A stretch of 64,000 nt of DNA. Origin: Thalassospira xianhensis MCCC 1A02616 (GTDB lineage Bacteria > Pseudomonadota > Alphaproteobacteria > Rhodospirillales > Thalassospiraceae). The notes beneath the pieces are model-generated. The model searched no databases. It was not told the origin of the DNA and saw nothing but the letters and a program-made list of their open reading frames with translations. The position numbers and the translations under genes were made by a program. Numbering within the stretch: the stretch's first letter is position 1; each line of letters opens with the position of its first letter. This document shows, piece by piece, positions 32,454 through 42,331 of this stretch. The stretch is from NCBI RefSeq assembly GCF_003326475.1, contig NZ_JPWA01000009.1, positions 62,001 to 126,000 on the forward strand, read 5' to 3'.

Positions 32454-32845
32454 TGTTAGAACCTTTCCCCGCTTAATCAATCTTCACTACCAAACAAAAC
32501 GCGAAAGACAAAAAAGTACTCGCCCGCGTTGATCACGAACATGACCAACACGCCTGTCTTCCACCAAGTCTTGGAAGCGTACTCGCGCCTTTTGTTTTTT
32601 GGTTCTTCGTCTTTCGCCGCGTTGCGCGGCCAGCGAAGTCAAAACACTGTACTGATGCGATCCACATCAGGCAAGGCGATCTTTAACAGAACGTTAAAAG
32701 GATTTCGGCACCAAAACAGTCCTTTGTTTGTGCGGTTTTTTGCGATGCCGCAACCAAGGAACAAAAGGTGATTCGACGAAATCCGGGCAGCGAAAAGGCC
32801 GTGCTACAAGCACGGCCTTCGACTCGCCATCCCGTAAGGGATAAA
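32454..32845. other. 392-bp rpsT-dnaA intergenic region
   Basis: Contains the rpsT terminator near its right end and must carry the dnaA promoter. A 9 bp inverted repeat, GCGAAAGAC at 32501-32509 and GTCTTTCGC at 32609-32617, spans about 100 bases upstream of dnaA. The only DnaA-box-like site I find is CGATCCACA near 32659-32667 (7 of 9 matches), so this is not a convincing origin. No gene is visible. Confidence 0.55.
32793..32819 (-). terminator. Terminator of rpsT
   Basis: An 11 bp perfect stem (AAGGCCGTGCT / AGCACGGCCTT) with a 3-nt loop; on the minus strand the stem runs into TTTTCG. It lies 27 bases after the rpsT stop. Confidence 0.8.
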
Positions 32846-33106
32846 TTAGAGCGCTTTGACGCGAGCGGTCAGACGCGAGACCTTGCGAGCGACGGTGTTC
32901 TTATGCAGAACGCCGAGCTGCGCGCCACGCGCCATTTCCGGCTCTGCAATTTTCAGCGCAGCCAGAGCAGCATCTTTGTCGCCAACGTTCAGCGCAGCCT
33001 CGACCTTCTTAACGAAGGTACGAATGCGACCGATGCGTGCACCATTAACTTCTGCACGTGCGGCGTTGCGGCGAATGCGCTTCTTGGCCGATTTATGGTG
33101 AGCCAT
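32846..33106 (-). CDS. rpsT: 30S ribosomal protein S20
   Basis: An 86-residue basic protein of the small ribosomal subunit; it binds 16S rRNA early in assembly. The N-terminus [17 protein letters not shown] and the alpha-helical C-terminal half with [13 protein letters not shown] are diagnostic. The frame extends 25 codons upstream, but the ATG at 33106 gives the conserved start and has AGACAGG before it. It is upstream of dnaA on the same strand. Confidence 0.97.
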   Translation of the reverse strand: MAHHKSAKKRIRRNAARAEVNGARIGRIRTFVKKVEAALNVGDKDAALAALKIAEPEMARGAQLGVLHKNTVARKVSRLTARVKAL

Positions 33107-33282
33107 TGCGAACCTGTCTCTTAAAACAAATGTTACGTAATTCGGAGCGCGGCTTATAGCTCCGTCGGAAACCCTCGTCAACCCCCGATACCTCCAATCC
33201 CGGTGAATTTCCGCGGTTTACGACTCTTGACTGCTACCGGGCAGCAATACATCGCCGGTATCGGGGCAATAAGCCATCAGAC

Positions 33283-34059
33283 TCAACGATGCTTGAAGTC
33301 CGGTTTTCTCTTTTCAGAAAAGGCTTTCATGCCTTCTGCACGGTCATCAAGGGCAAAGGTCGAATGGAATTCGCGACGTTCAAACATCAGCCCTTCGGTC
33401 AGGGTCATTTCATAGGACTTGCTGACACTTTCTTTGACCTTCATTGAAACGGGGCCAGAGAAAGAAGCGATTTTATCGGCCAGTTTCATGGCTTCTTCCA
33501 AAAGCGAGTCGGCCGGGACGACTCGCGCAACGAGTCCCGAACGTTCAGCTTCCTCTGCATCCATCATTCGACCGGTAAGACACATTTCCATTGCCTTGGA
33601 TTTGCCAATGGCGCGAGTAAGGCGTTGGGTCCCGCCCGCACCGGGGATGGTTCCGATGGTGATTTCGGGCTGGCCAAACTTTGCGGTGTCAGCCGCAAGA
33701 ATGATGTCGCACATCATCGCAAGCTCACAACCGCCGCCAAGCGCAAAGCCCGCTACGGCGGCAATAACCGGCTTGCGGCAGCTTGCCACCCGCGTCCAGC
33801 CCTTGGTAATGAAGTCGTTCTTATAAACATCCATGTAATCGTAATCGGCCATTTCCTTGATGTCGGCCCCGGCGGCAAAGGCCCGTTCCGATCCGGTAAT
33901 GACGATGGCGCGAATGTTTTCATCATTTTCGAACTGATCAAGCGCTTCACCGATATCGGTAATCAGTGCCGCACAAAGTGCGTTCAGCGCCTGGGGACGA
34001 TTAAGGGTGATCAGGCCGACATTACCCTTCACCTCGGCAATGATGTTCTCGTAAGACAT
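33283..34059 (-). CDS. Enoyl-CoA hydratase
   Basis: A 258-residue crotonase-fold enzyme that adds water across the double bond of trans-2-enoyl-CoA in fatty-acid oxidation. The oxyanion-hole segment [12 protein letters not shown] and the two catalytic glutamates, in [12 protein letters not shown] and [12 protein letters not shown], are present, as in true short-chain hydratases. ATG at 34059 follows AAGGATTACTAGC. It is monocistronic between rpsT and mutM, all minus strand. Confidence 0.93.
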   Translation of the reverse strand: MSYENIIAEVKGNVGLITLNRPQALNALCAALITDIGEALDQFENDENIRAIVITGSERAFAAGADIKEMADYDYMDVYKNDFITKGWTRVASCRKPVIAAVAGFALGGGCELAMMCDIILAADTAKFGQPEITIGTIPGAGGTQRLTRAIGKSKAMEMCLTGRMMDAEEAERSGLVARVVPADSLLEEAMKLADKIASFSGPVSMKVKESVSKSYEMTLTEGLMFERREFHSTFALDDRAEGMKAFSEKRKPDFKHR

Positions 34060-34235
34060 GCTAGTAATCCTTTGTCGGGAATCTATCCGCTTACATTTGC
34101 GGTCCGATTCGGTCGAAACCATATTTTGATACTGTTTTACCGATTTTATTTCCAAGCCGCAACCGGACCCGACAGAATCACCGGATTATCCGAATTCTGT
34201 CACACGCATTTCCAGCAACAGGAAATGCAAAACGC

Positions 34236-35075
34236 CTATTTCTGGCAGGTAGGGCAGAAGAAGGTTGATCGACCAGCCTGAACAATCCTGCCCACGACGC
34301 TTTCGCAGCCATCCGCGGTGCAGCTTTCGCCTTCCCGACCATAAACCCGGAAGCTGTGCTGGAAATAACCCAGCTCGCCATTGGCCTGACGATGATCTTT
34401 AAGGCTGGACCCACCGGCGGCAATCGCGTCCTCAAGAACCAAACGGATTTCACGATAAAGACGTTCGATCTCGTCCTGTTTCAAATCCTTGGCCAGACGG
34501 TCCGGTGCGATGCCCGACCGGAACAATGCTTCGCACACATATATATTGCCAAGCCCTGCGACCAGTCGCTGATCAAGCAACATAGTCTTGATCGGGCTTG
34601 CCCGTCTGGCGATTCCTGCGGCCAGGACGGCGGCGTTGAAACTGTTACCCAATGGCTCCGGCCCGATGCCAGCCAGCATCTTGTGGGTTGCAACCTCGTT
34701 AGCCGCAATCAGGGTGATGACGCCAAACCGGCGGGGATCGGTAAACCGGACCACAGCGCCCCCCTGCATGACAAAATCGACATGATCATGCTTTGCCGGA
34801 GCCGGAACCCCCACGACAGGATTATCAAAAATCGTCATTCGGCCGGACATTCCCAGATGAACCAGCAGAACCTGCCCGTCATCCAGATAGCCCAGAATAT
34901 ACTTTGCCCGACGGGTCAGTTGATTGATCCGGCGTCCTGCCATGCGCCCCACAAAGTTTTCCGGAAACGGAAAACGCAGGTTCGGGCGGCGCTGAACAAC
35001 ATGATCAACGACAAACCCTTCCATCACCGGCGTCAGACCGCGTGTCACCGTTTCGACTTCAGGTAATTCGGGCAT
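34236..35075 (-). CDS. mutM: Formamidopyrimidine-DNA glycosylase (Fpg/MutM)
   Basis: A 279-residue base-excision repair enzyme that removes oxidised purines such as 8-oxoguanine. The N-terminal PELPEVETVTRGL supplies the catalytic proline (P2) and glutamate (E3); the helix-two-turn-helix segment GLGNIYVCEALFRSGI and the C-terminal zinc finger (a CX4C pair, then FFCPTCQK) are intact. Length is typical. Confidence 0.96.
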   Translation of the reverse strand: MPELPEVETVTRGLTPVMEGFVVDHVVQRRPNLRFPFPENFVGRMAGRRINQLTRRAKYILGYLDDGQVLLVHLGMSGRMTIFDNPVVGVPAPAKHDHVDFVMQGGAVVRFTDPRRFGVITLIAANEVATHKMLAGIGPEPLGNSFNAAVLAAGIARRASPIKTMLLDQRLVAGLGNIYVCEALFRSGIAPDRLAKDLKQDEIERLYREIRLVLEDAIAAGGSSLKDHRQANGELGYFQHSFRVYGREGESCTADGCESVVGRIVQAGRSTFFCPTCQK

Positions 35076-35269
35076 CTGGAAACTCGCAAAATGAAAGGAG
35101 AAACATATCTAGAACCCGGCCCGGTGATTGGCAAGTCGGCACACCATACAACATTGTCGCCATTACAAAGTAACAATGGACGATGAACGCCAAGTACATA
35201 TGATTGCGCCGTTTATTGCCACCCGGCCCGTCTGCCCCACCTTACGTGCCATCCACAGGATTTCAGTCA

Positions 35270-36073
35270 ATGGAATTTGGCGTTGATCTTTTACTGATAC
35301 TTTTTGCTGTCGCAGCCTTCGCTGGCATGGTTGATTCAATTGCCGGCGGTGGCGGATTGATTACCATCCCGGCCCTGCTTTGGGCAGGTATTACCCCGGC
35401 ACAGGCTTTGGCAACCAACAAGCTGCAGGGCAGCTTTGGCAGCCTGACATCTTCAATCAACTTTATCCGCAAGGGTTATGTTGATCCGCGAGATATGGTG
35501 CTGGCGATTGTCCTGACATTTGCCGGATCGGCACTTGGCACCGTGCTGGTACAGATGCTTGATGCCAGCATCCTTCTTAAAATCCTTCCGGCGCTGTTGA
35601 TACTGATTGCGCTTTATTTCCTTTTCTCGCCGCGCGTTGGTGACATTGATGCCCATCAGATCATCAGCAAGTCCGTCTTTGCCTTTACCGCAGGCTTTGG
35701 TATCGGCTTTTACGATGGCTTTTTCGGACCGGGTACCGGATCGTTCTTTTCCATCGCTTTTGTTGCTTTGCTTGGTTTCAACATGACAAAGGCAACGGCC
35801 CACACCAAAGTTCTGAACTTCACATCAAATTTCGCATCGCTTGTGATGTTCATCGCAGGGGGCGAAGTTGTCTGGATGATCGGCCTTGTCATGGCTGTCG
35901 GCTCATTGATCGGGGCCCAGATCGGATCTCATCTGGTGATGAAAGTCGGTGCAAGGCTGGTGCGGCCGCTTCTGGTTGTGACCTCGATTGCCATTTCGAT
36001 CAAGCTGATCATCGATCAGTATGGCAGCACCATCAGCCAGTATTGGGATCAAATGCGGGTCTGGATCGGATAG
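35270..36073 (+). CDS. TSUP family membrane transporter (TauE/SafE type)
   Basis: A 267-residue membrane protein with about eight helices and the two TauE/SafE repeats; DSIAGGGGLITIPALL near the N-terminus and DGFFGPGTGSFFSIAFV in the second half are the family motifs. Members export sulfite, sulfoacetate or other small organosulfur anions; the substrate here is not determined. ATG at 35270 follows CAGGA at a good distance, and upstream in-frame starts lack the family sequence. It is divergent from mutM. Confidence 0.9.
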   Translation: MEFGVDLLLILFAVAAFAGMVDSIAGGGGLITIPALLWAGITPAQALATNKLQGSFGSLTSSINFIRKGYVDPRDMVLAIVLTFAGSALGTVLVQMLDASILLKILPALLILIALYFLFSPRVGDIDAHQIISKSVFAFTAGFGIGFYDGFFGPGTGSFFSIAFVALLGFNMTKATAHTKVLNFTSNFASLVMFIAGGEVVWMIGLVMAVGSLIGAQIGSHLVMKVGARLVRPLLVVTSIAISIKLIIDQYGSTISQYWDQMRVWIG

Positions 36074-36109
36074 AAACCCGGTTTCCCCATTCCCAAGCAA
36101 TCAGCAAAC

Positions 36110-36148
36110 AAAGCCCACCGCGACATTGTCCGGCGGGCTTTGTTTTTT
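36110..36148 (+). terminator. Terminator between TSUP and MFS genes
   Basis: AAAGCCC-A-CCG pairs with CGG-C-GGGCTTT (one internal mismatch) and is followed by TGTTTTTTT on the plus strand. It ends the TSUP transcript and can also serve the convergent MFS gene. Confidence 0.75.
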
Positions 36149-36163
36149 TGACATTCAATTCAT

Positions 36164-37372
36164 TCAGGCACTGGCAGTCGTCTCGATGAAGACTTCGTCA
36201 GGGCGGTCAATCAGGTGGCTCCAGATCGAAAACAGCAACGCGATCACGGCAATTCCCGCGCCAAGCCAAGGGATATCCTGATAGGAAACGCCCTGTGTAA
36301 TTGCGATACCACCAAACCAGGCACCCGCAGCATTACCCAGATTGAATGCCCCCTGATTAAGGGTCGACGCAAGGTTCGGTGCATCGGTCGCTTCGTTGAC
36401 CACCCGCATCTGAAGGGGGGACACCAGTGCAAAGGAAACCACACCCCAGACAAAAACCGTTGCCACAGCCGGGATCACATTGGTGATCGTTTCAGCAAAT
36501 ACGACCAGTATCGCAATCAGCAGAACAAACGTCGCAATGATCGCGGGCATCAGGCGCCAATCACCCAGACGGCCACCGATATAGTTGCCAATCGTCAAAC
36601 CTGCGCCGAACAGCAACAGCACATAGGTTACCTGTCGCGCCGAAATGCCGGTGATATTCTGCAGCATCGGAGTGATATAGGTAAACACGCTGAACATGCT
36701 GGCCGCGGCCAGAACACTGATCAGCATGGCAAATATAACCTGGGTTTTAAGCAGCGCACGGGCTTCCGCCATCAAACTACCACCCGTCACCGCGATCTTG
36801 CGTGGCAAACAGAAATAAAGCGCGACAGCCGCAATCATACCGATCCCAACAACCGCCCAGAAAGTCGAACGCCAACCCAGCTCCTGACCAAGAGCTGTGC
36901 CGAACGGAACCCCCAACACATTGGCAAGAGTAAGCCCCGAAAACATCAGGGCAATGGCCTGAACCCGTTTATGCGGTGCAACAAGGTTAGCTGCAACCAC
37001 CGCGCCAAGACCAAAGAACGCTCCATGACAGAAGGCTGTCACCACACGGGCCGCCATCAGAAGCCAGTAATCCGGTGCAATCGCGCACAGGAAATTGCCA
37101 ATGATGAAAATCGCGATGAGCATCATCAAAGCATGCCGACGATCCATTTTGGACGTTGCAATCGCAAGGAACGGCGCACCAAACGTAACACCCAGCGCAT
37201 AACCTGTTACCAGCAACCCGGCATCGGGAATGCTGACACCAAGATCGGCCGCCACATCCGGCAACAAGCCCATAATGACAAACTCGGTCGTCCCGATCCC
37301 GAAGGATGCAAGGGCGAGAGCAAGGATCGGAAGGTTTCCAAAGAAACCTGTGCGGGCAACAGCAGCTGTCAT
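36164..37372 (-). CDS. MFS transporter, AraJ/drug-H+ antiporter type
   Basis: A 402-residue protein with twelve predicted helices. GTTEFVIMGLLPDVAADLGVS near residue 20 and VTGYALGVTFGAPFLAI near 50 match AraJ/YdhP-type exporters of the DHA1 group. These often give resistance to, or export, sugars and drugs; the substrate is unknown. ATG at 37372 is chosen although the frame is open for 36 more codons, since the upstream part has no membrane or family character. Confidence 0.88.
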   Translation of the reverse strand: MTAAVARTGFFGNLPILALALASFGIGTTEFVIMGLLPDVAADLGVSIPDAGLLVTGYALGVTFGAPFLAIATSKMDRRHALMMLIAIFIIGNFLCAIAPDYWLLMAARVVTAFCHGAFFGLGAVVAANLVAPHKRVQAIALMFSGLTLANVLGVPFGTALGQELGWRSTFWAVVGIGMIAAVALYFCLPRKIAVTGGSLMAEARALLKTQVIFAMLISVLAAASMFSVFTYITPMLQNITGISARQVTYVLLLFGAGLTIGNYIGGRLGDWRLMPAIIATFVLLIAILVVFAETITNVIPAVATVFVWGVVSFALVSPLQMRVVNEATDAPNLASTLNQGAFNLGNAAGAWFGGIAITQGVSYQDIPWLGAGIAVIALLFSIWSHLIDRPDEVFIETTASA

Positions 37373-37550
37373 GATCGATACGTCCAAGGGTGCCAGGCAC
37401 CAATGCGGGATAATGGCGGGTGACAGGATTTCGGGAGATTTCCGAAACGCTTGAACCGACCGAAAATTGAAACGATTCAATTTTGCGTGCAGCGCACAAA
37501 TTTCACCATCGCAAAATTGGCATGAAAACTATGCAATCCCGTCACAACTG

Positions 37551-37578
37551 AAACAGGCCCGGTTGCACACCGGGCCTG
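37551..37578 (-). terminator. Terminator of pyrF
   Basis: A perfect 10 bp stem (CAGGCCCGGT / ACCGGGCCTG) with a 5-nt loop, 28 bases after the pyrF stop; TTTCAG follows on the minus strand. Confidence 0.65.
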
Positions 37579-37606
37579 CCAGAAAAACAAAACGGATAAA
37601 TCCGGA

Positions 37607-38329
37607 TCAGGAAAGTTCGTCAACGATACGTTTTGCAGCTGTTACCGGATCGTCGGCCTTGGTAATCGGACGCCCGATCACCATCACATCCGTACCCATC
37701 GCAACAGCATCACGCGGTGTGACGATACGCTTTTGATCATCAGAACTTGACCAGTTCGGACGAATACCTGGCGTGATCAATTTGAACTCCGGTCCACAGG
37801 CAGCACGCACTGCGGCAATTTCCTGTGCAGAACAGACAACGCCGTCCAGACCAGCCTTTTGGGTCAGTTCGGCAAGTTTGACGACACGCTCGCTGATCGG
37901 CCCTGCCAAACCGACATCATCAAGATCATCCTGATCAAGGCTGGTCAGGACCGTTACCGCAATCATCCACGGGACATTAACACCAGCCTTGAGCGCAGCC
38001 TCACGTGCGGCTTCCGCGGCACGCTTCATCATTTCAAGTCCACCCGTCGCATGAACGTTCACGATCTTGAGACCAAGTGGCGTTACAGCGCGAATGGCAC
38101 CGGCAACCGTGTTGGGAATGTCGTGATATTTGACGTCCAGAAAAATCGGCAATCCGGCTTTGGAGACTTCGCGGACACCTTGTGGGCCGTGGGCTGCAAA
38201 GAATTCCTTACCAAGCTTCGCGCCGCCAATCACCCCGGACAGATTTGAAGCCAGATCAATTGCATGAGCAAGATCAGTGGTATCGAAAGCACAAAAAATG
38301 CGGTCGTGCGGGGCAAGCTTATCGGCCAT
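37607..38329 (-). CDS. pyrF: Orotidine 5'-phosphate decarboxylase
   Basis: The 240-residue TIM-barrel enzyme makes UMP, the last step of de novo pyrimidine synthesis. The catalytic tetrad region is D65-x-K67-x-x-D70 in FLDVKYHDIPN, and the phosphate-binding end VIGRPITKADDP is intact. It ends the minus-strand run that begins with aroA; lapA-like lies 126 bases upstream. Confidence 0.96.
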   Translation of the reverse strand: MADKLAPHDRIFCAFDTTDLAHAIDLASNLSGVIGGAKLGKEFFAAHGPQGVREVSKAGLPIFLDVKYHDIPNTVAGAIRAVTPLGLKIVNVHATGGLEMMKRAAEAAREAALKAGVNVPWMIAVTVLTSLDQDDLDDVGLAGPISERVVKLAELTQKAGLDGVVCSAQEIAAVRAACGPEFKLITPGIRPNWSSSDDQKRIVTPRDAVAMGTDVMVIGRPITKADDPVTAAKRIVDELS

Positions 38330-38455
38330 GGTGTCCTCCGGCGGGGCTGGAATTTCATCATCGGCCCACGAAGATGCGACGGACCGGGCATGGCTTAGCC
38401 GATTTTACCCGAAATACCAATCCCGAATTGGCACAACCTTTGCCGGTTTTCCCTA

Positions 38456-38770
38456 TCAGGACGCATTCTGCTGACTGATCGCCTTGTGATCACTCGAAGT
38501 GTTGCTGCCGGTATCTTCCGGACGCAACCGCCGCAATTCGCTATCCATACGCTTGACTGCACGACGATGTTTGCCGTGTACCAGCCATTCATAGGTCAAC
38601 CCGATACCAAGCCCGATCAACAGTGCTACCATGATCGGCAGGAAAAGCGGCATATCGACCTCATAAGGCAACGGCCACAATGAAAGTGTCACCAGCGCCC
38701 GGTTCGACACGGCGAAAATCGCAATCAGGATCGCAAGCGGGATGGAAATGATCCAGTAAAGAATGCGCAT
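38456..38770 (-). CDS. LapA-domain membrane protein (DUF1049)
   Basis: A 104-residue protein with two membrane helices (about 4-22 and 40-62) and a basic, coiled-coil-prone C-terminal tail, the build of LapA/YciS proteins. In Escherichia coli LapA works with LapB in control of lipopolysaccharide synthesis. Its place between ihfB and pyrF is common in alphaproteobacteria. No lapB is seen here. Confidence 0.8.
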   Translation of the reverse strand: MRILYWIISIPLAILIAIFAVSNRALVTLSLWPLPYEVDMPLFLPIMVALLIGLGIGLTYEWLVHGKHRRAVKRMDSELRRLRPEDTGSNTSSDHKAISQQNAS

Positions 38771-38960
38771 TTCAACTCCTCGTGCCAGCAGGCAAAAAGG
38801 CAGGGATCATAGCCCACACACCAGCCGAAACCGGCGGATGGACCCGATATGGTCAAACGGAGACATGAGCAAATGAATTCGCAACCACCCTGCAGAATTT
38901 CCACAAGACTGGTTTAGCGCAGTTCACAGGCCAACAGCAAGCCGATCAAATGGTCCGCAA

Positions 38961-39236
38961 TCAGTTAAGACGTTCGCGCAACTGCTTGCCGGTTTTGAAA
39001 TAGGGAACCTTTTTCTCGCCCACAGGTACGGCTTCACCGGTCCGCGGATTGCGTCCGACCCGAGAATCACGCTGCTTTACGGAAAATGCGCCAAAACCAC
39101 GCAGCTCGACACGATCCCCGCGTGCCAGCGCCTCGGTAATTTCGTCAAAGATCGTCGCCACGATCCGCTCAACATCGCGCTGATACAGATGAGGGTTCAT
39201 CTCGGCCAGCCGGGCGATCAGTTCTGATTTTGTCAT
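38961..39236 (-). CDS. ihfB: Integration host factor subunit beta
   Basis: A 91-residue DNA-bending protein that pairs with IHF-alpha. The sequence [19 protein letters not shown], the beta-arm tip [14 protein letters not shown] with the intercalating proline, and [14 protein letters not shown] are standard for IhfB. ATG at 39236 is 14 codons inside the longest frame and gives the normal N-terminus. Confidence 0.95.
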   Translation of the reverse strand: MTKSELIARLAEMNPHLYQRDVERIVATIFDEITEALARGDRVELRGFGAFSVKQRDSRVGRNPRTGEAVPVGEKKVPYFKTGKQLRERLN

Positions 39237-39309
39237 ATTCAGGCCCCATCCTGTTCGTTCTGACAGATATCCAATCAACCAAAGGTTAGATTACGTCACG
39301 TCGGCGCTT

Positions 39310-40233
39310 TCACTCAGGTTGCCAGACAGTCAGCAAACCGTCAAGTTTAAGCCCCTCAGATGACAGCATTTTTCCGATATTCCCTTCGAACAATGCCGTC
39401 ATGAGGGAGTCTTCCGGATAATCAATTTCAAGCGGCACGACTGCCGCATCCGGAGATACTCCCATTTCGTCCTGCAGCCAGCGCAAAGCTTCGCGACGAC
39501 CACCAATCTCGTCGATCAGGCCATTGGCAACAGCCTGCTGACCGGTATAAACCCGGCCATCGGCCAGTTGACGCACGGTTTCGGTATCCATACCGCGTCG
39601 ATCGGCAACCATGTCGACAAACACGCCAAACATGTCTGAAATCAGGCTTTCCATAGCCGTTCGCGCGGCATCATCTGTCGGCTCAAACGGGTTCGGAACG
39701 GCTTTAAGCGGCCCGCTTTTAACCGTCAGCGGCTCCACACCGAGTTTTTCCAATGTGCCGGTAAAATTCATTGACTGGAAAATCACACCGATCGATCCGG
39801 TAACTGTTCCGCGATGTGCGATGATGTGGTCAGCGGCAATTGCCGCCATGTAACCACCAGACGCGGCAACAGTTCCCATTTCGGCAACGATCGGACGGGT
39901 TTCACCAATCCTGCGCAGGCTCTCAAAAAGCGCCTCACCACCGACCATCGTACCGCCAGGGCTGTTGATATGGACGATCAGACCAGCGACATCGCTGTCT
40001 CCCTCAATCTGCTCCAGCGCATCAAGAAGGTAGGGATCCTCGGTAATCACCCCTTCGATATTCACCTCGACAATGCGCGGGCCAATATTGCCCCACACCA
40101 CGTCGTCCGCACCGCTGCGCGCAAAGGCCACCACTATGGCAATGATGATTGCGACCACCGCCAGCACCCGCCAGCGGAAAATCGATTTTTTCAAACGTCG
40201 ACGATCAAGAAGGATATCGGCATCAAGTGCCAT
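39310..40233 (-). CDS. sppA: Signal peptide peptidase SppA
   Basis: A 307-residue S49-family serine protease that digests cleaved signal peptides at the periplasmic side of the inner membrane. One N-terminal helix (about 20-38) anchors it. The nucleophile is S125 in GTVAASGGYMAAIAAD and the general-base lysine is K177 in SGPLKAVPNPFEPT. It is of the short 36K/SppA-like type. It lies between rpsA and ihfB on the same strand. Confidence 0.93.
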   Translation of the reverse strand: MALDADILLDRRRLKKSIFRWRVLAVVAIIIAIVVAFARSGADDVVWGNIGPRIVEVNIEGVITEDPYLLDALEQIEGDSDVAGLIVHINSPGGTMVGGEALFESLRRIGETRPIVAEMGTVAASGGYMAAIAADHIIAHRGTVTGSIGVIFQSMNFTGTLEKLGVEPLTVKSGPLKAVPNPFEPTDDAARTAMESLISDMFGVFVDMVADRRGMDTETVRQLADGRVYTGQQAVANGLIDEIGGRREALRWLQDEMGVSPDAAVVPLEIDYPEDSLMTALFEGNIGKMLSSEGLKLDGLLTVWQPE

Positions 40234-40407
40234 TTAATGCGCCCCGGTATTCAGTAATGAACTAACAGCTTCAAAAACCTGCCTTTTCAAATGGTTTTTC
40301 TTCATTCGCTTGGCAAGGACAAAAACTGTTTGAAATCAAAATTCTCGCTAAAAAATGACATCGCAGCGGCAAAGTCGCGTCCAAACCGGGAATTTTGGAC
40401 AAAAGCG

Positions 40408-40445
40408 ACAAAAAAACGGGCCGTGCAACGCACGACCCGTTTTTG
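40408..40445 (-). terminator. Terminator of rpsA
   Basis: AAAAACGGG-C-CGTGC pairs with GCACG-A-CCCGTTTTT (one internal mismatch, 3-nt loop). On the minus strand it ends in TTTTTTT, 43 bases after the rpsA stop. Confidence 0.8.
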
Positions 40446-40487
40446 TGATCTGCCAGAGCAGATCCTGTCCGATCAGGAACAGATGCC

Positions 40488-42191
40488 TTATTCGGCACCT
40501 TCCTGTTTCTTGCGAAGTGCTTCGCCGAGAATATCGCCAAGCGATGCACCGCTGTCAGCCGAACCGTAATCCGCCATGGCTTTCTTCTCGTCAGCAACTT
40601 CGAGAGCTTTGACCGAGAGGGTAACCTTGCGGGTTTTGGCGTCGATCGTGGTAACACGCGCATCGACTTTCTCGCCAACCGCGAAACGTTCCGGACGCTG
40701 GTCCGAACGGTCACGTGCGAGTTCAGCCTTGCGGATGAAGCCTTTAAGATCGGTGCCACCAACAGCAACCTCGATACCACCGTCGTTAACTTCGGTGATT
40801 TCACAGGTTACGGTTTCACCGCGTTTGATGCCGGTAACGGCTTCTTTGAACGGGTCACCCGAAAGCTGTTTGATGCCAAGCGAGATACGCTCTTTCTCGA
40901 CGTCAACGTCAAGAACCTTGGCTTTGACGATGTCACCTTTTTTGTATTCTTTGATGACTTCTTCACCAGCGCGGTCCCATGACAGGTCCGAGAGGTGAGC
41001 CATACCGTCGATACCACCCAGAAGGCCAATGAACAGACCGAATTCGGTGATGTTCTTGACTTCGCCTTCGATCTCGGACTCGACCGGATGAGCAGCCAGG
41101 AAGGCATCCCACGGATTCGAGGTGCACTGCTTGAGACCAAGCGAGATACGGCGTTTCTGTGCATCGACGTCGAGCACCATGACTTCGACTTCCTGCGAGG
41201 TCGAAACGATTTTGCCCGGGTGGATGTTTTTCTTGGTCCAGGACATTTCGGAAACGTGGACCAGACCTTCGACACCAGCTTCGAGTTCGACGAATGCGCC
41301 GTAATCGGTGATGTTGGTGACACGGCCTTCGAATTTCGAACCGACCGGGTATTTGGCTTCGACACCTTCCCACGGATCAGCTTCGAGCTGTTTCATACCA
41401 AGCGAGATACGCTGGGTTTCGCTGTTGAAGCGGATAACCTGAACCTTGACGGTCTGACCGATCTGAAGTGCTTCAGACGGATGGTTGATACGCTTCCATG
41501 CGATGTCGGTGACGTGCAGCAGGCCGTCAACACCGCCGAGATCGACGAATGCGCCGTAATCGGTGATGTTTTTGACAACGCCGTCAAGAACCTGACCTTC
41601 CTGAAGGTTCTGGATCAGTTCGGCGCGCTGTTCAGCACGGGTCTCTTCGAGAACGGCACGACGCGAAACCACGATGTTACCGCGCGAACGATCCATTTTC
41701 AGGATCTGGAACGGCTGCGGATTGTTCATCAGCGGGGTAACGTCGCGAACCGGACGGATGTCAACCTGGCTGCCCGGCAGGAATGCCACGGCGCCCGACA
41801 GGTCAACAGTGAAGCCGCCTTTAACGCGTCCAAAGATGGTACCGTCAACGCGTTTGCCTTCGTTGAACTGTTTTTCAAGCTCGACCCAGGCTTCTTCGCG
41901 ACGCGCTTTTTCACGCGACAGAACGATCAGGCCATCTTTGTTTTCATAGCGATCGACATAAACATCAACGGTATCGCCGATATTAACGTCGCCTGCGCCA
42001 AATTCTTTGAGCGGCACGCGGCCTTCGGACTTCAGACCCACATCGACGATTGCATCGTCGTCGGTGGTTTTGACGACCGTACCGGTCATCACGCGGCCAA
42101 TAAAGCCTTCGTCTTCAGAACCGAGGCTTTCGGCCAGCAGGGCGGCGAAATCTTCGCCGGTGGAGAATTGTGCTTCTTCAGCGGTTGTCAT
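40488..42191 (-). CDS. rpsA: 30S ribosomal protein S1
   Basis: A 567-residue protein of six S1 (OB-fold) repeats; repeats 3-6 are recognised by YGAFVDLGGVDGLLHVTDIAW, YGAFVELEAGVEGLVHVSE and FGLFIGLLGGIDGMAHLSDL-type segments. It brings mRNA to the 30S subunit. Length is standard for alphaproteobacteria. Two hairpins lie in the 225-base spacer from cmk. It is part of aroA-cmk-rpsA. Confidence 0.96.
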   Translation of the reverse strand: MTTAEEAQFSTGEDFAALLAESLGSEDEGFIGRVMTGTVVKTTDDDAIVDVGLKSEGRVPLKEFGAGDVNIGDTVDVYVDRYENKDGLIVLSREKARREEAWVELEKQFNEGKRVDGTIFGRVKGGFTVDLSGAVAFLPGSQVDIRPVRDVTPLMNNPQPFQILKMDRSRGNIVVSRRAVLEETRAEQRAELIQNLQEGQVLDGVVKNITDYGAFVDLGGVDGLLHVTDIAWKRINHPSEALQIGQTVKVQVIRFNSETQRISLGMKQLEADPWEGVEAKYPVGSKFEGRVTNITDYGAFVELEAGVEGLVHVSEMSWTKKNIHPGKIVSTSQEVEVMVLDVDAQKRRISLGLKQCTSNPWDAFLAAHPVESEIEGEVKNITEFGLFIGLLGGIDGMAHLSDLSWDRAGEEVIKEYKKGDIVKAKVLDVDVEKERISLGIKQLSGDPFKEAVTGIKRGETVTCEITEVNDGGIEVAVGGTDLKGFIRKAELARDRSDQRPERFAVGEKVDARVTTIDAKTRKVTLSVKALEVADEKKAMADYGSADSGASLGDILGEALRKKQEGAE

Positions 42192-42306
42192 TAAAGAGAC
42201 TTCCTTTCGAGTGTATCGTCACTATTCCGGCCAATCGGTTGTATCCGATGGTCTTGCCACAAAATCGTGGCGGGTTTTTGCCAATCGATGTCCCGATCCC
42301 GTTCGC

Positions 42307-42326
42307 GGAAAACCAAACGGTTTTCC
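42307..42326 (-). other. Hairpin in the rpsA leader
   Basis: GGAAAACC / GGTTTTCC, an 8 bp perfect stem with a 4-nt loop, 116 bases upstream of rpsA and just below the cmk terminator hairpin. It could be part of an rpsA leader structure; S1 represses its own mRNA in enteric bacteria. Confidence 0.35.
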
Positions 42327-42331
42327 ATAGA

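Noticed and set aside
32454-32845. Replication origin next to dnaA
   Set aside because: No cluster of DnaA boxes or AT-rich unwinding element was found by eye; in many alphaproteobacteria oriC is elsewhere.
36215-37423. A 402-codon plus-strand frame opposite the MFS gene
   Set aside because: Very basic and polar, no family match, antisense to a protein with twelve clear membrane helices.
40995-42194. A 399-codon plus-strand frame opposite rpsA
   Set aside because: Shadow of the ribosomal S1 gene.
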